Assembly: GCA_031835245.1 (NCBI GenBank)
Contig: JAVKOQ010000162.1
Coordinates: forward strand, 1-64,000
DNA: 64,000 nt
DNA from: Balamuthia mandrillaris
Taxonomy: Eukaryota; Discosea; Longamoebia; Balamuthiidae
Reading direction: 5' to 3'
In this document: piece after piece, positions 47,188 through 59,063 of the stretch
Layout of the letters: each line of letters begins with the position of its first letter
Numbering within the stretch: position 1 is the first letter of the stretch
The notes under the pieces: generated by a model
Told to the model about the DNA's origin: nothing
Database searches by the model: none
Seen by the model: only the letters and a program-made list of their open reading frames with translations
Made by a program: the position numbers and the translations under genes

Positions 47188-48249
47188 TTACTGCAAAATA
47201 CATCGGCGAGACTTGGAGGAGGAGGAAGAGTCAGCAAGGCCACCCCGAGAGCTGTTGGTCTTCTTCAGCTGCTTCTTTTTCTTCTTGGAGCCACCGGCAA
47301 GACCGCCGCCGCCTCCTTCCTCGCCACTGCTCTCCTTTGCCTGACAAGCCAACATGGCCTCCAATAGGCTGGTGAAGGCTTCCTCTATGTTGAGCCGCGT
47401 CTTTGCGGAGGCCTCCAAGAAGGGACAGCCCCAACGCTTGGCCATCTCTTTGCCCTGTTCCAGCGTTACCGTGCGGTGCTCGTCCAAGTCACACTTGTTG
47501 CCCACCAGCGCTATCGGCACGTTTTCTGTTTTTGTTTTGAATGATTCAGTACATCCTGAGAATGAACAAAAGGAAGTTAGAGAGAGAGAAGAGCAGTACT
47601 GGAGCCTTTGACTCGAAGAATCAGTTCTCTAAATTCTTCCATGGAACGAAAAGAGTCGAGGCTGGTAATGCTGTAGACCAACAAAAAGCCTCCTCCCGTT
47701 CGAATATACTGATCTCTCATCACGGAGTACTCTAACGAAACGAAAGAAAGAATAAAATAACACGGTGAGCACTCATCCTACACTTGAGAAAAAACACAAA
47801 AGAAAGGGGGTAAAACCTTCTTGACCAGCTGTGTCCAACAAATCCAACATGTATACCTCGCCATTCAGGGTGAGCTGTTTTCTGTTTCGGGGGAGCACCA
47901 AGATGGGTTACGTAAGTTTAAAAAGAGCCTTTTTTTTTCATCACCCCGAAGAAGAATAACACAAACCTATAACTGTTTTCTATGGTAGGGTCCTGTATAA
48001 TAAATAAGGGGTTTTAGGGGTTTGTTCAAAAGCGTTACACATACAGAAAAAAAAAAAGAAGAAAGCGTACATATTCGGAGACGAAATAGTTTTGTGTGAA
48101 CTGGATGGTTAAAGCGGACTTGCCTGCGTTTTGCAAGAAATAACAAAAAAAAAGTTACGTTAACCACAAAACGATAGAGAAAGTTTTCCACAAACGTAAC
48201 ACGAACCTACTCCGCCATCTCCCATTACAACCACTTTTTGCAAGGACAT
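47188..48249 (-). CDS. Ras-family small GTPase (Ras/Rap type)
   Basis: Six or so exons starting [20 protein letters not shown] at 48249. GTPase boxes are complete: G1 GDGGVGKS, G2/effector [10 protein letters not shown]3 [21 protein letters not shown]4 [11 protein letters not shown]5 [14 protein letters not shown]. The effector loop DPTIE(N/D)SY places it with Ras/Rap. The hypervariable tail holds five Gly, a Lys-rich run and a Ser-rich stretch, ending CILQ, a CAAX prenylation box, so the protein should be lipid-anchored at membranes. Gln in AGQEEYS is retained, so it should hydrolyse GTP normally. Confidence 0.93.
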
Positions 48250-48454
48250 TTTTTTTTCTTTGCAAAAGGAATTGAGCGCCCTTCGTGCCCCCAAAGTCTT
48301 GTAACGTTACACGGCCTTTTTTCTCTCTTCTTTTTTTTTCCTCCGACGCGTATTTTTGAATGCTATTTATGTAATTGGCAATTATAAATAATTTTGTTTA
48401 ATTATTAATCCAACCACAACGTTATATAATTAAAAAAACGGAACTCTCTCCGCT

Positions 48455-51400
48455 TCAGGATAAAGAAGCTTTCTCTTCTTTGGCATATTCCAACACTGAT
48501 GAGAACGCAACGAATAAGTTAGCTTTACTAGAAGAAAGAAGGGGGGAGAGAGAGAAAAAACACGAACCAAGATGCCGTCCGTAGAGATGTGTGTGCTGCA
48601 GCTGTTCCATTGCGCTCTTGGCTTCTTGTTTTGTCAAAAAATCGACAAAGGCAAAGCCTCTGTTCTGACCTCCCATTTTTTTAGGCAGCCGAACGCTTTT
48701 CACCTGACCAAATGTTCTGTTTGTTGTTCGCAGGTTAGACGATAATTGTGGCATACAAAGAAGAAAAAGGGAGAAGGGAGACACAAACCCAAAAAGTTCG
48801 CGAAGCTCTTTTTTGGTGGTTTCAAAGGCAACGTTTTTAACGAGCAGCTTTGGGGTTGGTTTTTGAGCAAAGGTAGCAGTGGACTGTTTCTTTTTGGATG
48901 AGGTGGGTTGTGCTTTGCTCGTCGGTTTGGCGAACTTGAGTTCCAGGGCATGTCCTTCCAACGTCTTGCCCTATATTTATTTTGAAAAGACTCAGCATAA
49001 GAAAATTAAGACAAGAAAGGAGACGAGAATAGACCGAACCTGCAAGTTTTTGATAGCTTTGAGGGCGTCTTCGGAGCGTGCAAACTCAACAAAGCCATAA
49101 CCCAACGACACTTTGCGTCCCTGGTTGTTCTTTTTGGCGATGGTGACGGCGCGGACGGTGCCGACCTCCTGGAAGTGAGCCCGGAGCGTGTCTTCCTCAG
49201 TGCTGAAGTTGAGGTTCTTGATGAAGAGAGTACGTGCTTTGCCTTCCAAGAAGCTATCTATCTCCTCGTCTTCTAGTATTCTTTCTTTCTCTCTCTTGGC
49301 AGCTTCAACAGATTGTGGCTGATCTGTTGTTCGTCCAGCAGATGATTTGGCTAAAGAAGAAGAAGAGGAAGGAGAGAGAATGGCTTCTGGTGCCCATTCC
49401 AGGTAGAGGGGTACGTGATGAAACTTGGTGTAGGCAAGTGATTTGAAGGCCTTTCGAGCTTCGCTACTTTCTAAAAACTCAACGACAGCGATGGCCTTAG
49501 ATGGAGGCAACACTATCCTTGCCAAAGTGCCATACTTGGAGAAGAGGGCGTGCAATTCGTCATTGGAGGTTGTGAAGGGAAGGTTCTTCACGAGGATGGT
49601 GGTACCGCTTCGCTTCATCTTTTTCTTGGCTTCCTGAGAGGCGGCTAACGCTGTGTTTAGTTCATTGAAGGAGATGCCCTCTTGCTCAAAATATTTTTTG
49701 GTTTCGTTGATGATTTTGGTTTCTGAGATAGCAACGCGGGTGGCCATGCTGCCCTCTTCCTTGTCTAGAATGTCGCCTTTGCTCAATCCATAGCTGCCAG
49801 CTACTGCTTCCAACACTGCATCGGTCTTTTGAAAGAAGTTAATTGACGAAAATGAGCTCAGTTAAGTTGGAAGAGCATACCCGAAGGAGCAAAGGATTCC
49901 AGTTGTGATCGCTTTGACTTGTTTCTTGAAGTTGGGCTTCTTTTTGCTTCTTGAAAGCTGAGGCCGCCGAGTCAGCGGAATTAGACTGGGTACCATTCTC
50001 TTCGTTTTCCTTTTTGGCGGCTGGTAAAATGTGAATAAGGCGTCCTTGAAATATACTTCCATCCAAAGCAGTAAAAGCGTCCACAGCGTGTTGAGGAAAC
50101 ATAAACTTCACAAAGGCCAGTCCCGTTGACTGTTTCGTCTCTTTGTTGATGACAATGTGCACCTGTTATGGGCATGGGCAAAAAAGGAGAAGACAACAAA
50201 TAGGAAAAAGAATGAGAAAGGAAGCGGGAGAAAGAAAGAAAGAAAAAAGAAAGGTGGTACCTCTGAAACTTGGCCAAACTTTTTAAAAAGCTTGTGCAGA
50301 TCTTCTTCGGTAGTAGTAAAGGCAAGATTGCGGATAAACAGCCGTCCTGTATCGCCAATCTCGGCAACAGCACGTTCTTTGGATACAGGGTGGGTGATTT
50401 TCTCCTGAATATTCTTTGTGTTCTCTTTAGCTGGTTTGTTTTCTCGTTTGTCATGCTTTGAGTAATTTGTCTGTATTCCTTCTTCGTTTTCTTCTTCCTC
50501 TTCCTCTTGTTCCTCTTCCTCTTCCTCTTGTTCCTCTTCCTCCATGTTTCCATTTCCCGTCTTGTTTTGTGCTTTGTGAGGTGGCAAATCTTCATAAAGT
50601 TCATCATCAGAAGAACCATCCATCAGCAAATTTTCTCTCTCCTTCTCTGCCTCCTCCTCATCGTCGTCGTCATCATCGCCAAACATACTTTTCTGGTTCT
50701 GCTTTGCCTCGTTTGCCTTTTCGCCGTCATCCTCAAACTTGATACGAGTTCGCGTGACAAAGGTGCCCTGGCCACCAGGCTTTCGATTGGGAACAGCAAT
50801 GAGGTCAACCACAGCGCCATCGTCCGTCTTCCGTTTTATCCGTTTCTTCTTTCTGCTGCTGTCCTCCTTGTTCGCGTCCACCAAAGCTAAGTCGTCGTTG
50901 CCCCAAAGTTTAGGGGCCTGTGCAGATGTTCTTGGTTTGTTTACCATCATGAATTCTTGAAACTCTTTGCTTTCCTTCTCTTTGTTTGTTTTCTCGTCCT
51001 CTCCTTCCTCTTCTTCATCCAAGAGTTTTCGTTTACGTTTGTTTTGTGCAGCGGATGTGTTGGCATTTTGCTTCTTTTGCCGTTCTTCGAAGCGAGAGCT
51101 GCCTTGACTGTACTTGCTCCATGCACGCCCCAGCTTCTCGTCTCCTTGCTAACAAATGAAAGAGATAGAGAAGGGTTTTGTGAAAAAAAAAGATGTGAGA
51201 GAGAAAGAACGAGAAAAGAGAAAGAGAGAAAGAGAACGGGAGCAGAGAACGAGGAAACAAGAAGAAACGGAGAAGCAAGAAGAGAAGGCACAGAGAAAGA
51301 AGGCAAGAAAGAAAATGTACAGGTCTAGCTTTCTCCACGGTGATCTTGGAGGTGTCCAGGAAGGTGTTGTTGAAATAAGCGCGGGCTTGCTTAGCCTCCT

Positions 51401-51715
51401 CTGCCGTTCGGAAGCCAATGAAACCAAACATTCTGGAACGGCCATCCCTTTTGTTGTTTAGTGTTGTTAGATTTAAAATCGAGAGGCAAAGAGGAGTTTT
51501 TTTTTCGTTGATTCAAAAGTTACTTTGTTCTGAGTATTTTTACGTCTGTGATCTCTCCTTTTTGTGAAAAGTGTTCTTTGAGCCTGTCTTCCTTCACATG
51601 CTTCGGAAGGTTCTTCACGCAAATACGTGTGGACGCCCTGCAGAACAAACAAAAAAAAAAATCAGAAAAAAATAAATATAAAGTCTGGTCTGCTTTGAAG
51701 AAGACAAATGTACAT
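48455..51715 (-). CDS. MRD1: MRD1/RBM19 multi-RRM ribosome biogenesis factor
   Basis: Nucleolar protein that binds pre-rRNA and guides processing of the 18S region. RRM1 is [20 protein letters not shown]...[21 protein letters not shown] long acidic linker contains about 20 Glu. Further RRMs are [60 protein letters not shown] and [20 protein letters not shown], the last with [18 protein letters not shown]. Five or so RRMs and this linker are the MRD1 layout. The stop is at 48455. The start codon appears split by an intron: AT at 51715-51714, G at 51637 (see findings). Several introns; borders approximate elsewhere. Confidence 0.9.
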
Positions 51716-52000
51716 GTTGTTGCTGTTGCTGGTACTGGTGCGCGATGACACGTGTGTCCCTGTTAACAAAGAAAAAGCGGCAGTTATTCCGGGGGTGGTG
51801 GTGGGCAAATGGAAGCAAAAAGGGGAGCTGTTGTTGGTTCTCTTCTTTCTTTCTTCTTTCTTGTTTTTTAGTGGAATGCAAAGCATCCAAAGAATTGCAA
51901 CACACGTCATCCGATTTATATATGGTAATCATGCATATTACTCTCGTATAATAGGCTATACTATAGTATAATAGGCTTCTCCTCCCTGATCTTTTAGCTT
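51716..52000. other. intergenic region upstream of MRD1
   Basis: 285 bp between the MRD1 start and the end of the GT8 pseudogene. Short TATAGTATAATAGGC repeats at about 51945-51975. No gene seen. Confidence 0.4.
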
Positions 52001-53087
52001 TTAGCAGAGATCTCCTCGTTCGTCCTGCCTGCTGCTGCTGCCATTGTTGAACGTATCCATATCCACCAGTAACTCTTCGGTAGAAAAGCTCTTCGTAGAT
52101 GCGCGCTTCTGGTGAACACGCTTCTGTTTCTTTGAAGTAAATACTACAACATGTTCAGTAGGGAGGCTACCATTCATTCATATGCTCAGCATGTTTCTGT
52201 TCTTCCGCACTCTGCTGGACTGTTTGCCACCAAGCGTGCAGGCCGTAAGCATCCAAAGCATCATAGAAGATGAACGGCCACACCGACGCCGCATTCACTT
52301 AGCACCTCCTCGATTGGCATGTCTCCCGCCTTTTCTTTCGTACTCACCACGCTTTCTCCCACCCAAAACTTGAACTGGGCCCACCAGCCATATGATACAA
52401 TCGCATGGGATGGTAGCGCAACCACCGCATTCCTCTCTCTGTTCGGTCGAAGAACTGTCGCAAAAAGGGTTGATCGTTAATGCATCCTTTCGTAGGGAAC
52501 AAGCTCAACCACTCCGCGATGAGCTCTTCCAGGATGCCCGCGCCTGGCCGAAGCACCAACAGTCCCGAGTTTATACCCTGTCTATCTCCAGACGGTCAAA
52601 AGTGAGAGACGTAGATTTGTTTCTCAACAAAGGGAGATGCTCATCGATGTTGTCCAGAAGCATGATGTCGCAATCCATGTAGATCAGCCGCTCAAACTCC
52701 GTGAGGTTCCATGCATGAAACCTCATATGTGCTCCAGGCAAAGCGGCCGTTGGGAAGAGTGGTGCCAGAGGAAACGGCGGTGCTTGTACTCGGCAAGAGC
52801 CATCATCTTTTGAACGTCAACCAGTTCCAGCTGTTTAAAGGATGATACTGGATCGTCGGAGACATCTTCTCCTCCGTTCAAGGTTCGCAATGCTACACGG
52901 CTGTAACTGAAGCCGCTTTCTCGGTCAGGTGTGGTGGCGGGATGATTGATAGCTATTCGCCTGGAGGAGCGAGGAGAGTCCTTGGCGCGAGGAGAAGCAC
53001 GGAGGGCAGCAGAAAGAATGGCGTGCGCGCACCGGTTGACGTTTACAAACAAAAGAAAAGCGCAGTGCTGAAGAGCCTGCCTCCCAT
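52001..53087 (-). pseudogene. GT8-family glycosyltransferase with several frame shifts
   Basis: Minus-strand DNA reads as a Golgi-type GT8 enzyme but only by changing frame. Pieces: MGGRLFSTALFF (signal/anchor, 53087), LNGGEDVSDDPVSSFKQLEL with VDVQKMMALAEYKHRRF, then FERLIYMDCDIMLLDNIDEH (the DxD metal-binding motif), NSGLLVLRPGAGILEELIAE and CINDQPFLRQFFDR, then FKFWVGESVVSTKEKAGDMP, FIFYDALDAYGLHAWWQTVQ and a C-terminal tail ending at 52001. Changes of frame occur near 53055, 52770, 52585, 52375, 52270 and 52170. In-frame stops are otherwise rare, so this is a young pseudogene or a stretch with sequence errors. Glycogenin/galactosyltransferase relatives are possible; the donor sugar is unknown. 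Confidence 0.65.
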
Positions 53088-53253
53088 GTTGGCCCTTGGT
53101 ACTCGGCCTGTGTTCTTGGCTGTCGCCTGCGGTTTCCCAGGGATGCTGCTAATATAGCCATCATTAAGTATTTCATTAGTGGTGAGGCATCTGGTTAACC
53201 GATAAAACGATAGTCGTTTGATAGAAAAACGCCGATAGAGACCGAAGACAACG

Positions 53254-55927
53254 ATGCGCACGAGAGGCACTTCCCTGCTGCAGCTCCTGCTATGCTTGGC
53301 GCTGCTTTTGGGCTACTCCATCCATGAGGCGTGGGCCTACAACGAAGGAGTGGTGGACGAATTACACGAGCCCTATTGCGAGCCATGGAGTGGTGTCCCT
53401 GAAGCCTGTACTCAATACGTTGGCCTCCAAGGTTTGTTTCCCCCTTCCCTTCTGGCTCGAGCTATCTCTTGGGGTATATTTTCCTTTCTTTTCTTTTCTC
53501 TTGCTTACATAATACACAAAAAAAAGTTGGGACTCCCGTTTTTATTGCTGGAGATGTAACGCTGGCATGGTTGACGTCCAAGGCCATTGCTCTTGTCAAT
53601 GGAGCGGGCGTTGTTGACGTTGATCCGGTCTGCGAGAAGGTGGCAGCTGCTATGACCTGCAGAACTTATTTTCGGCCTTGTGTTGTTGATCCCGTCACCA
53701 ATGGTTTGGCCCACCCGTGGCGCTTCTCTTTTCTTATACTTACTTTGTTCTCCTTTTTTTTTTCGAACTTTCCAGAGACAATTGTGGCTCCTGTTCAACC
53801 ATGTGCCGATATGTGCATGGAATACGGTATTCCTCGTTCTTCTGTCTTGTTCTTGTTCTTGTTCTCGTTCTTGTCTTTCTTCTTCTTGTTCTTGCTCTTC
53901 TTCTTCTTCTTCTTCTTCTTCTTCTTCTTCTTCTTCTTCTTCTTGTTCTTCTTCTTCTGTTTATACTCATCGCATGAGAAGTGAGTGCATGTAGGGCAAT
54001 GTGGGAATCTTTCGGAGTGCCAGTAGGCCTAGCTCTGTTCTTTCCGGACGGGGAGGGCCAACTTCCGCTGGAATGCAACGAAACGGACCCATGGACCAAC
54101 CACTCTTTGTTCTACCAGCACCCTACCTACAGCTTTCCACTGCCCTCTTCTGGGGAAGAGATGTCGGTGAACTGCTCCGGCACTGAGCGCTACGATGAGT
54201 CTTTCTTCACGGGATGTGTGGAGCCCCTGGTTGCCGCCGATAAAGCACGCAAGACCTGTGGCTTTGAATGCCCTCTCCCATCTTTGGAAGAAGGCCAATA
54301 TGATGACGTCAAAGTCATGCAAAGTGTTATAGGATGGCTTTCTTGGGTATTACGATTCTTTCTTGCCAGCTCTTTTCGTTATTGTCGTAACTCTCTTACA
54401 TGCGTTCTTTCTCGTTTGTAGGTGGCCACATGGTTTCTTATTGTAACCTATTCACTGGATCCAAAGCTGCGGCTCTGGCCTTCCAATCTGATCATGATGG
54501 TAGCTATCTCAGCCAATGTGGCCGCAGGAGCCATAATTCTGCCCTCCATGTTTGGCTATGAGAACGTGTGGTGCGGCTTGGACGGGGATGTACTCGTTCC
54601 AACGCTCTCTGTGATATCCTACGATCCTAACACGCAAACGGCCACCTCCACTATCAACTACGATGAGCTGGTCTTCAAGAGTGGATTGTGCAGTTTCCAA
54701 GGAGGAGTGCTGCTCTTTGCTTTTCTGGCCGGGACTATGGTTCGTATGAAATACTTTTTGCTTCCAGTATTAGTTAAAAACTCAACAAAAAAAAAATCAT
54801 GTTTTAGTGGTGGGCGTTAATAGCTGGCAACATGTTTGCACAGGTTCCTCTCGTCTTCATTCTCTGTTTTATTTCAGACTCTATCTCACTTCTTCTCGAT
54901 ACTTTTATTAGCTCTACTTCCATGATAAGATTCCAGCAACAAAGCGGTTTGTACTTATTCAGCAGATAGTCTTTCACGTGGTAGGGTGGGGCATTCCGCT
55001 TCTGCTGGCCATCATCCCATTGGCTGCTGGTCGCATCGGCTTCTCTTCTGCTGCCACTTTGTAACTATTCCTTCCCATTCATCTTGTTTTTGTTGCTATT
55101 GTCTTATGTTGTTGTTGTCTTATGTTGTTGTTGTCTTATGTTGTTGTTGTCTTATGTTGTTGTTCTTCTTCTTCTTCTTCTTGTTCTTCTTGTTCTTCTT
55201 GTTCTTCTTCTTCTTCTTCTTCTTCTTCTTCTTTGTCTTCTTCTTACCATACATTGTGGAATACAGTTGCTTCTTGACAAATGAGGATGATGCAGCGTTT
55301 CTGATAGCGTTTTGGTTTCTGCCAATCAGCTTATTGATATTCCCAAGCCTCATTTTCTTCCTTTGCAGCATCGGCAGAATCCTGTACGTAGGAGTGAAGC
55401 ACAATCGCCTGCAACAGCTTTTCATCACCAACTATCGCATCACGGTGTTCGTGGGAGTGTTTTTGCTGGTATACAGTTGCATATTCGCGTACACGATTCA
55501 AGTGGAAGCCAACAAAGACACCATCGAGCAAGGTTTTCAGGACTACTATAGGTGTCTTGTTTATGACCAACCAGAGGAGGGCTGTGAGTTAGGAGATGAC
55601 GTTACTAGTTATCCGTTGGTTATACTTAGAGCGCTTGGTTTTTCTGGTTTAGGTTCGTACTGCATTCTTTCCACGCAGTTCTCTGCTTACCATCAAAAAA
55701 TAGGATTGTTCCTTCTCTTCACGCTGTTTACGACCGAATGGAAGAACACCTACATGCATGCAATGAAAGGAGTTCAGTCAAGAGTAACCAGCTACAGCAC
55801 ATCCACTTCCAGCAGCAAGAACATGGAGCTCACCATCACAACAACGCGCGAAGAAGAAGAAGAGGAGGAGGAGGAAGAAAAAAAAGGCAAAGAGGAGAAA
55901 CGAACCAAAAAAAGAAGCAAAGAATGA
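53254..55927 (+). CDS. Frizzled/Smoothened-like seven-transmembrane receptor
   Basis: Starts MRTRGTSLLQLLLCLALLLG, a signal peptide. An extracellular Cys-rich domain follows in exons reading CEPWSGVPEACTQYVGLQ, MTCRTYFRPCVVDPVTNGL and VQPCADMCMEYGI, then CRAMWESFGVPV: the Cys spacing is that of Frizzled CRDs. A linker with N-glycosylation sites leads to seven membrane spans, e.g. VATWFLIVTYSLDPKLRLWP, SGLCSFQGGVLLFAFLAGTM, VFHVVGWGIPLLLAIIPLAA, AFWFLPISLLIFPSLIFFLC, FVGVFLLVYSCIFAYTI and IGLFLLFTLFTTEWKNTYM. The C-tail is Glu/Lys-rich. Dictyostelids have many such fsl receptors. Intron borders at 53830-53990 and 54750-55260 are approximate; the introns there are TTC/TTG-rich. Confidence 0.88.
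53902..53946 (+). repeat. TTC microsatellite in a receptor intron
   Basis: About 15 TTC units in the sense strand. A longer TTG/TTC tract lies at 55084-55242 in a later intron of the same gene. Confidence 0.9.
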
Positions 55928-56116
55928 TGGTATGTAAAAAATTTAAAAAATAATTTTGTCGACATACGCGAAGAGAGAGGACAGGAGAGACAAGACGTGA
56001 GCGTGATGATGACTCAGCTAACATCCCACAAAAAAAAAGTGTAGCACAGAGAGGGAAGAGGAGAAGAAGCGGCAGGTCTCTCTCTTTGATCTTATCTTTT
56101 TTGGTTGATTCGAACG
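55928..56116. other. short intergenic region receptor / YOS1
   Basis: 189 bp between tandem + strand genes. No ORF seen. Confidence 0.4.
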
Positions 56117-56547
56117 ATGGCGTTCACTTTGGGTACACTCATCGAGGCCGCCTTGCTCTTCATCAATGCATTGGCCATCCTCAACGAAGAACGCTTTTTG
56201 AGGCCAAGTACGAAGCACGCTGTTTCCTTTCAAGATTATTTTGTTTGAGACACTTGATGGTGTGTGGTTCCACTAATGCTACTTTTTTTTTCTCTCCTCC
56301 CACTGTTTTTTTTGTTTGCAGTTGGTTGGGCCTACAGTCCAGGAGAGGCTGCCGAAGAGGACTCCATCAAAGAAAAGCTCATCCACTTGCTTCACTCGAT
56401 TCGTTTCCTCCTGCGGAGTACGTTTTCTTTTGTTCTGTTTTTTTTTTTCGTCTTCACAACTCACCCTTACGTTTAATCTTCATGCATGCAGTACCTCTTG
56501 TTGGAGTGAACAGCGTCTACATAGTTTATTTGTTGATCTTTGGATAG
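56117..56547 (+). CDS. YOS1: YOS1 / IER3IP1, ER-Golgi membrane protein
   Basis: Three exons giving about 80 residues, the family length. It starts MAFTLGTLIEAALLFINALA, then ILNEERFLRP, joined (A|TT) to IGWAYSP, a linker, LIHLLHSIRFLLR, joined (A|TA) to IPLVGVNSVYIVYLLIFG. The N-terminal helix with the N-A-x-A-x-L-(N/H)-E-x-RFL motif and the C-terminal hydrophobic end are typical. Yos1 works with Yip1/Yif1 in ER-to-Golgi transport. Both introns begin GTACG. Confidence 0.93.
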
Positions 56548-56657
56548 ACCTCAGCAAAACAAGCCAAAAGTGCGAGGGGAGAGAGGAGAGAGGGAGAGTT
56601 TAACGGTTGCAAGAAGACAAAAATATTTCCCTTGTTTGTGGACTAACTCACGATCGC

Positions 56658-57893
56658 TCAATCTTGTTCTTTTTCTTTCTTCTTCTCCTCTTCATTCTTT
56701 TGCTGTTGTTGCTGCTCCTTCTCCTTTCTTTGGGCTTCTTCATACAGTTTCCTCCTTGCTGCTCTCTCCTGCTTCTTTCTCTCCCGCTCCTCCTTTCTTT
56801 TGGCCTCTTCCTGCCTCTCAGCCTCCCATTGTGGCCTCAACGCCTCCAGGTCTACCTCCTGCCCATCCAACACACTCTCCCATTGCTTGAACCTACATTT
56901 CGAACTGCGTCAAAAAACACAACAGTGCACAGAAGGAGGAAAGAGAAAGAACATACACTCCTGCTTCACGTTCGCATTTCACAATGCAGGGATAGATAAC
57001 TCTCTGCTTAAACTCATCCATTTGCTCCTATATTGTTACACAACAACAGCGGTTGGTAAGAAAGAGAACGCACGAGAGAGAGAGAGGAAACGAGGGAAGA
57101 GCAGAGCAGAGCGAGACGTACGGCAGCGTTGCGCCAGTCCAACGGAGGAAGAGAAGATCCTCGTCCATTGCTGTATGTGTCGAAGAGGCAGTGCAGCAGC
57201 ATGAGGCCCTCGCCTGGCGCCATTGGGATGCTATACCGCAGCTCATAAGCCATCTCTATCAACTCCTCCGACAGGTTCTTACGCACCAATAACACCACCA
57301 ATCCTTTTTGTTGTTGTTGTGTTCGTTAAATAAGGAAGAAGGAAGAAGGAAGAAGTGTGGACCAACCAATCATCTTACGGATTTGGTTGAGAAGAAAACT
57401 TTGGCCGTTGATGACAAGGCGCACAAACTCCATCCCATCCAACATAAACGGCTCGCTGCACTGCACATTAAAATAATGTCAACACAAGGACGAAAGAATA
57501 GTTGAGAAGATAGAGCGAGAAAGAGAGAATAGAGGAAATAGGGAGAGAACAGAGGAGAGAGTGCAGAGAGGAGAGTAGAGTAAAAATGCTGAAATACAAC
57601 GTACAGTAAAAGAAATTATGTATCGCAGCGCAGAAGGATCGCTCTTCTCTTTCTTGGAAGTAAAGTTGAAAAAGTTGTGATGGCCAACATACTTTTGCAA
57701 CAATTCGTTGGTCCTTCTGATGGCTTCATCTCTTTTCCGTTGTCGCCGCTCTTCATCTTTCTCTTCGGCGGCATTTTCAGGCAGCAAACAGCTAAACGGC
57801 AGCAAGTACTCATAAGTCCTGCTGTCCACTGAATGCTTTGCCCCGAACGTGCCTGTCACCCGGTAGATCTCTGCACAATGGAAAGAAGGCCAT

Positions 57894-57939
<46 letters not shown>

Positions 57940-58455
57940 CAAACCGAATAGCCTGATATCAGGAGGAAGTGCAGCATTGATGCGATCAAGCATGCCCTCT
58001 GGCTCCAACAACATCTTCAAAGAGATGATGTTGCCAACGGCGTGAACGCCCTTGTCAGTGCGGGCGCAGCGCGACCAGTTCACTTTGAGGAAGGAGCCGG
58101 CGTTGAAGGGAGCGATGCCACCGGCCTCCACGATGGCCTTCTCGAGCTCCTCCTCCACGGTCCTTACACCAGGGTTGCGCTGCATACCGGCAAACTCAGC
58201 CCCGTTGTAGCCGATCAGAAGGGCCACCTTTCTCTTTGGCACTCTCCATTTGTTCTTGTCCTCCTCCGTCAAAGCGACAGCAGCCGCTCCGTCGTCGGTC
58301 TTGTTCTTCTCTTCCTGTTGTGGCGGATTCGTGGCTTCTCTCGGCCGCTTGAGAGCTGAAGCTTCTTCTGCGTTGGCGGTGCTGGTGGCGGCTTCACCAG
58401 CCAGCGTACTAGCGTTCTCTTCTTGCGTCGTCGTCTCCGCCTGTTTGCGTTTCAT
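56658..58455 (-). CDS. PUS1: tRNA pseudouridine synthase PUS1 (TruA family)
   Basis: Converts U to pseudouridine in tRNAs and other RNAs. Starts MKRKQAETTTQEENAS at 58455. The core begins RKVALLIGYNGAEFAGMQRN. The catalytic Asp lies in SRCARTDKGVHAVGNIISLK. Then come YRVTGTFGAKHSVDSRTYEY, YVGHHNFFNFTSKKEK, PFMLDGMEFVRLVINGQSFL with LNQIRKMI, then GLVVLLVRKN and YSIPMAPGEGLMLLHCLFD: all PUS1 blocks in order. The C-terminus carries an extra Glu/Lys/Gln-rich helix (56873-56658). A GA run on the + strand (57895-57938) sits in the first intron. Convergent with YOS1, tail to tail with about 110 bp between stops. Confidence 0.94.
57895..57938 (-). repeat. CT (sense) microsatellite in PUS1 intron 1
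   Basis: About 20 GA units on the + strand directly after the LFG exon end; CT in the sense of the gene. Confidence 0.9.
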
Positions 58456-58772
58456 TTCTTTCTTCTTTCTCTGCTTTCAATATTTGTCGACTGCTCTCTG
58501 CTCTCTCCTCCTCTCTGCTCCCTGCTCTCTGCTCTCTGCTCTCGCCTCTCCTCTCTTTTCTCTCTCCTCTCTCCTTTCTCCTCTCTCCTCTCTCTTATCA
58601 CTTCTCTCTTCTCTTCTTTCTTCTGCAACACCACCATCTTCTCTGGGCTTTTAAACTCTCTTCGCTCATCTCTCATTCTCCTCTCTCCACTTCCTTATTC
58701 CGGTTGTTTAGAGGAAATAAATGTATGATGTTTACAGAGGGATGGATTATACAAACAGCATGACCTGCCATC
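58456..58772. other. intergenic region PUS1 promoter / HAP2 3' flank
   Basis: 317 bp, strongly CT-rich from 58498 to about 58640 on the + strand. No ORF with family resemblance. Confidence 0.45.
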
Positions 58773-59023
58773 TTAGGAGCGGTTGATGCATGGAAAGAGT
58801 GGCGTTGCATTAAGGAACCGGCGAGCAGTAACGAGGTCCATTATGGTTGATGTGTACTCTGCTTTGAGAGGAACAGGAGGTACCAATTCTACCACGGTCT
58901 CTCCTACCATTGCTTTGTTCTAAAAACAAGGTTATGAACTTGTTGAGAAAGAACTAAAGCAGAAGGTGATGAAGAAGAAGACAAGAGGACTAACTTCTGT
59001 AAAGAGAAGAAGAAGAGAAGCAG

Positions 59024-59063
<40 letters not shown>

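Noticed and set aside
52001-53087. Programmed frameshifting or RNA editing as the reason for frame changes in the GT8 gene
   Set aside because: About six changes without a common slippery motif; decay or sequence error is simpler, and no other gene in the window needs it.
55084-55284. Leu/Val-rich ORF in the receptor gene as an extra membrane segment
   Set aside because: It comes from a TTG/TTC tract inside an intron; flanking exons join without it.
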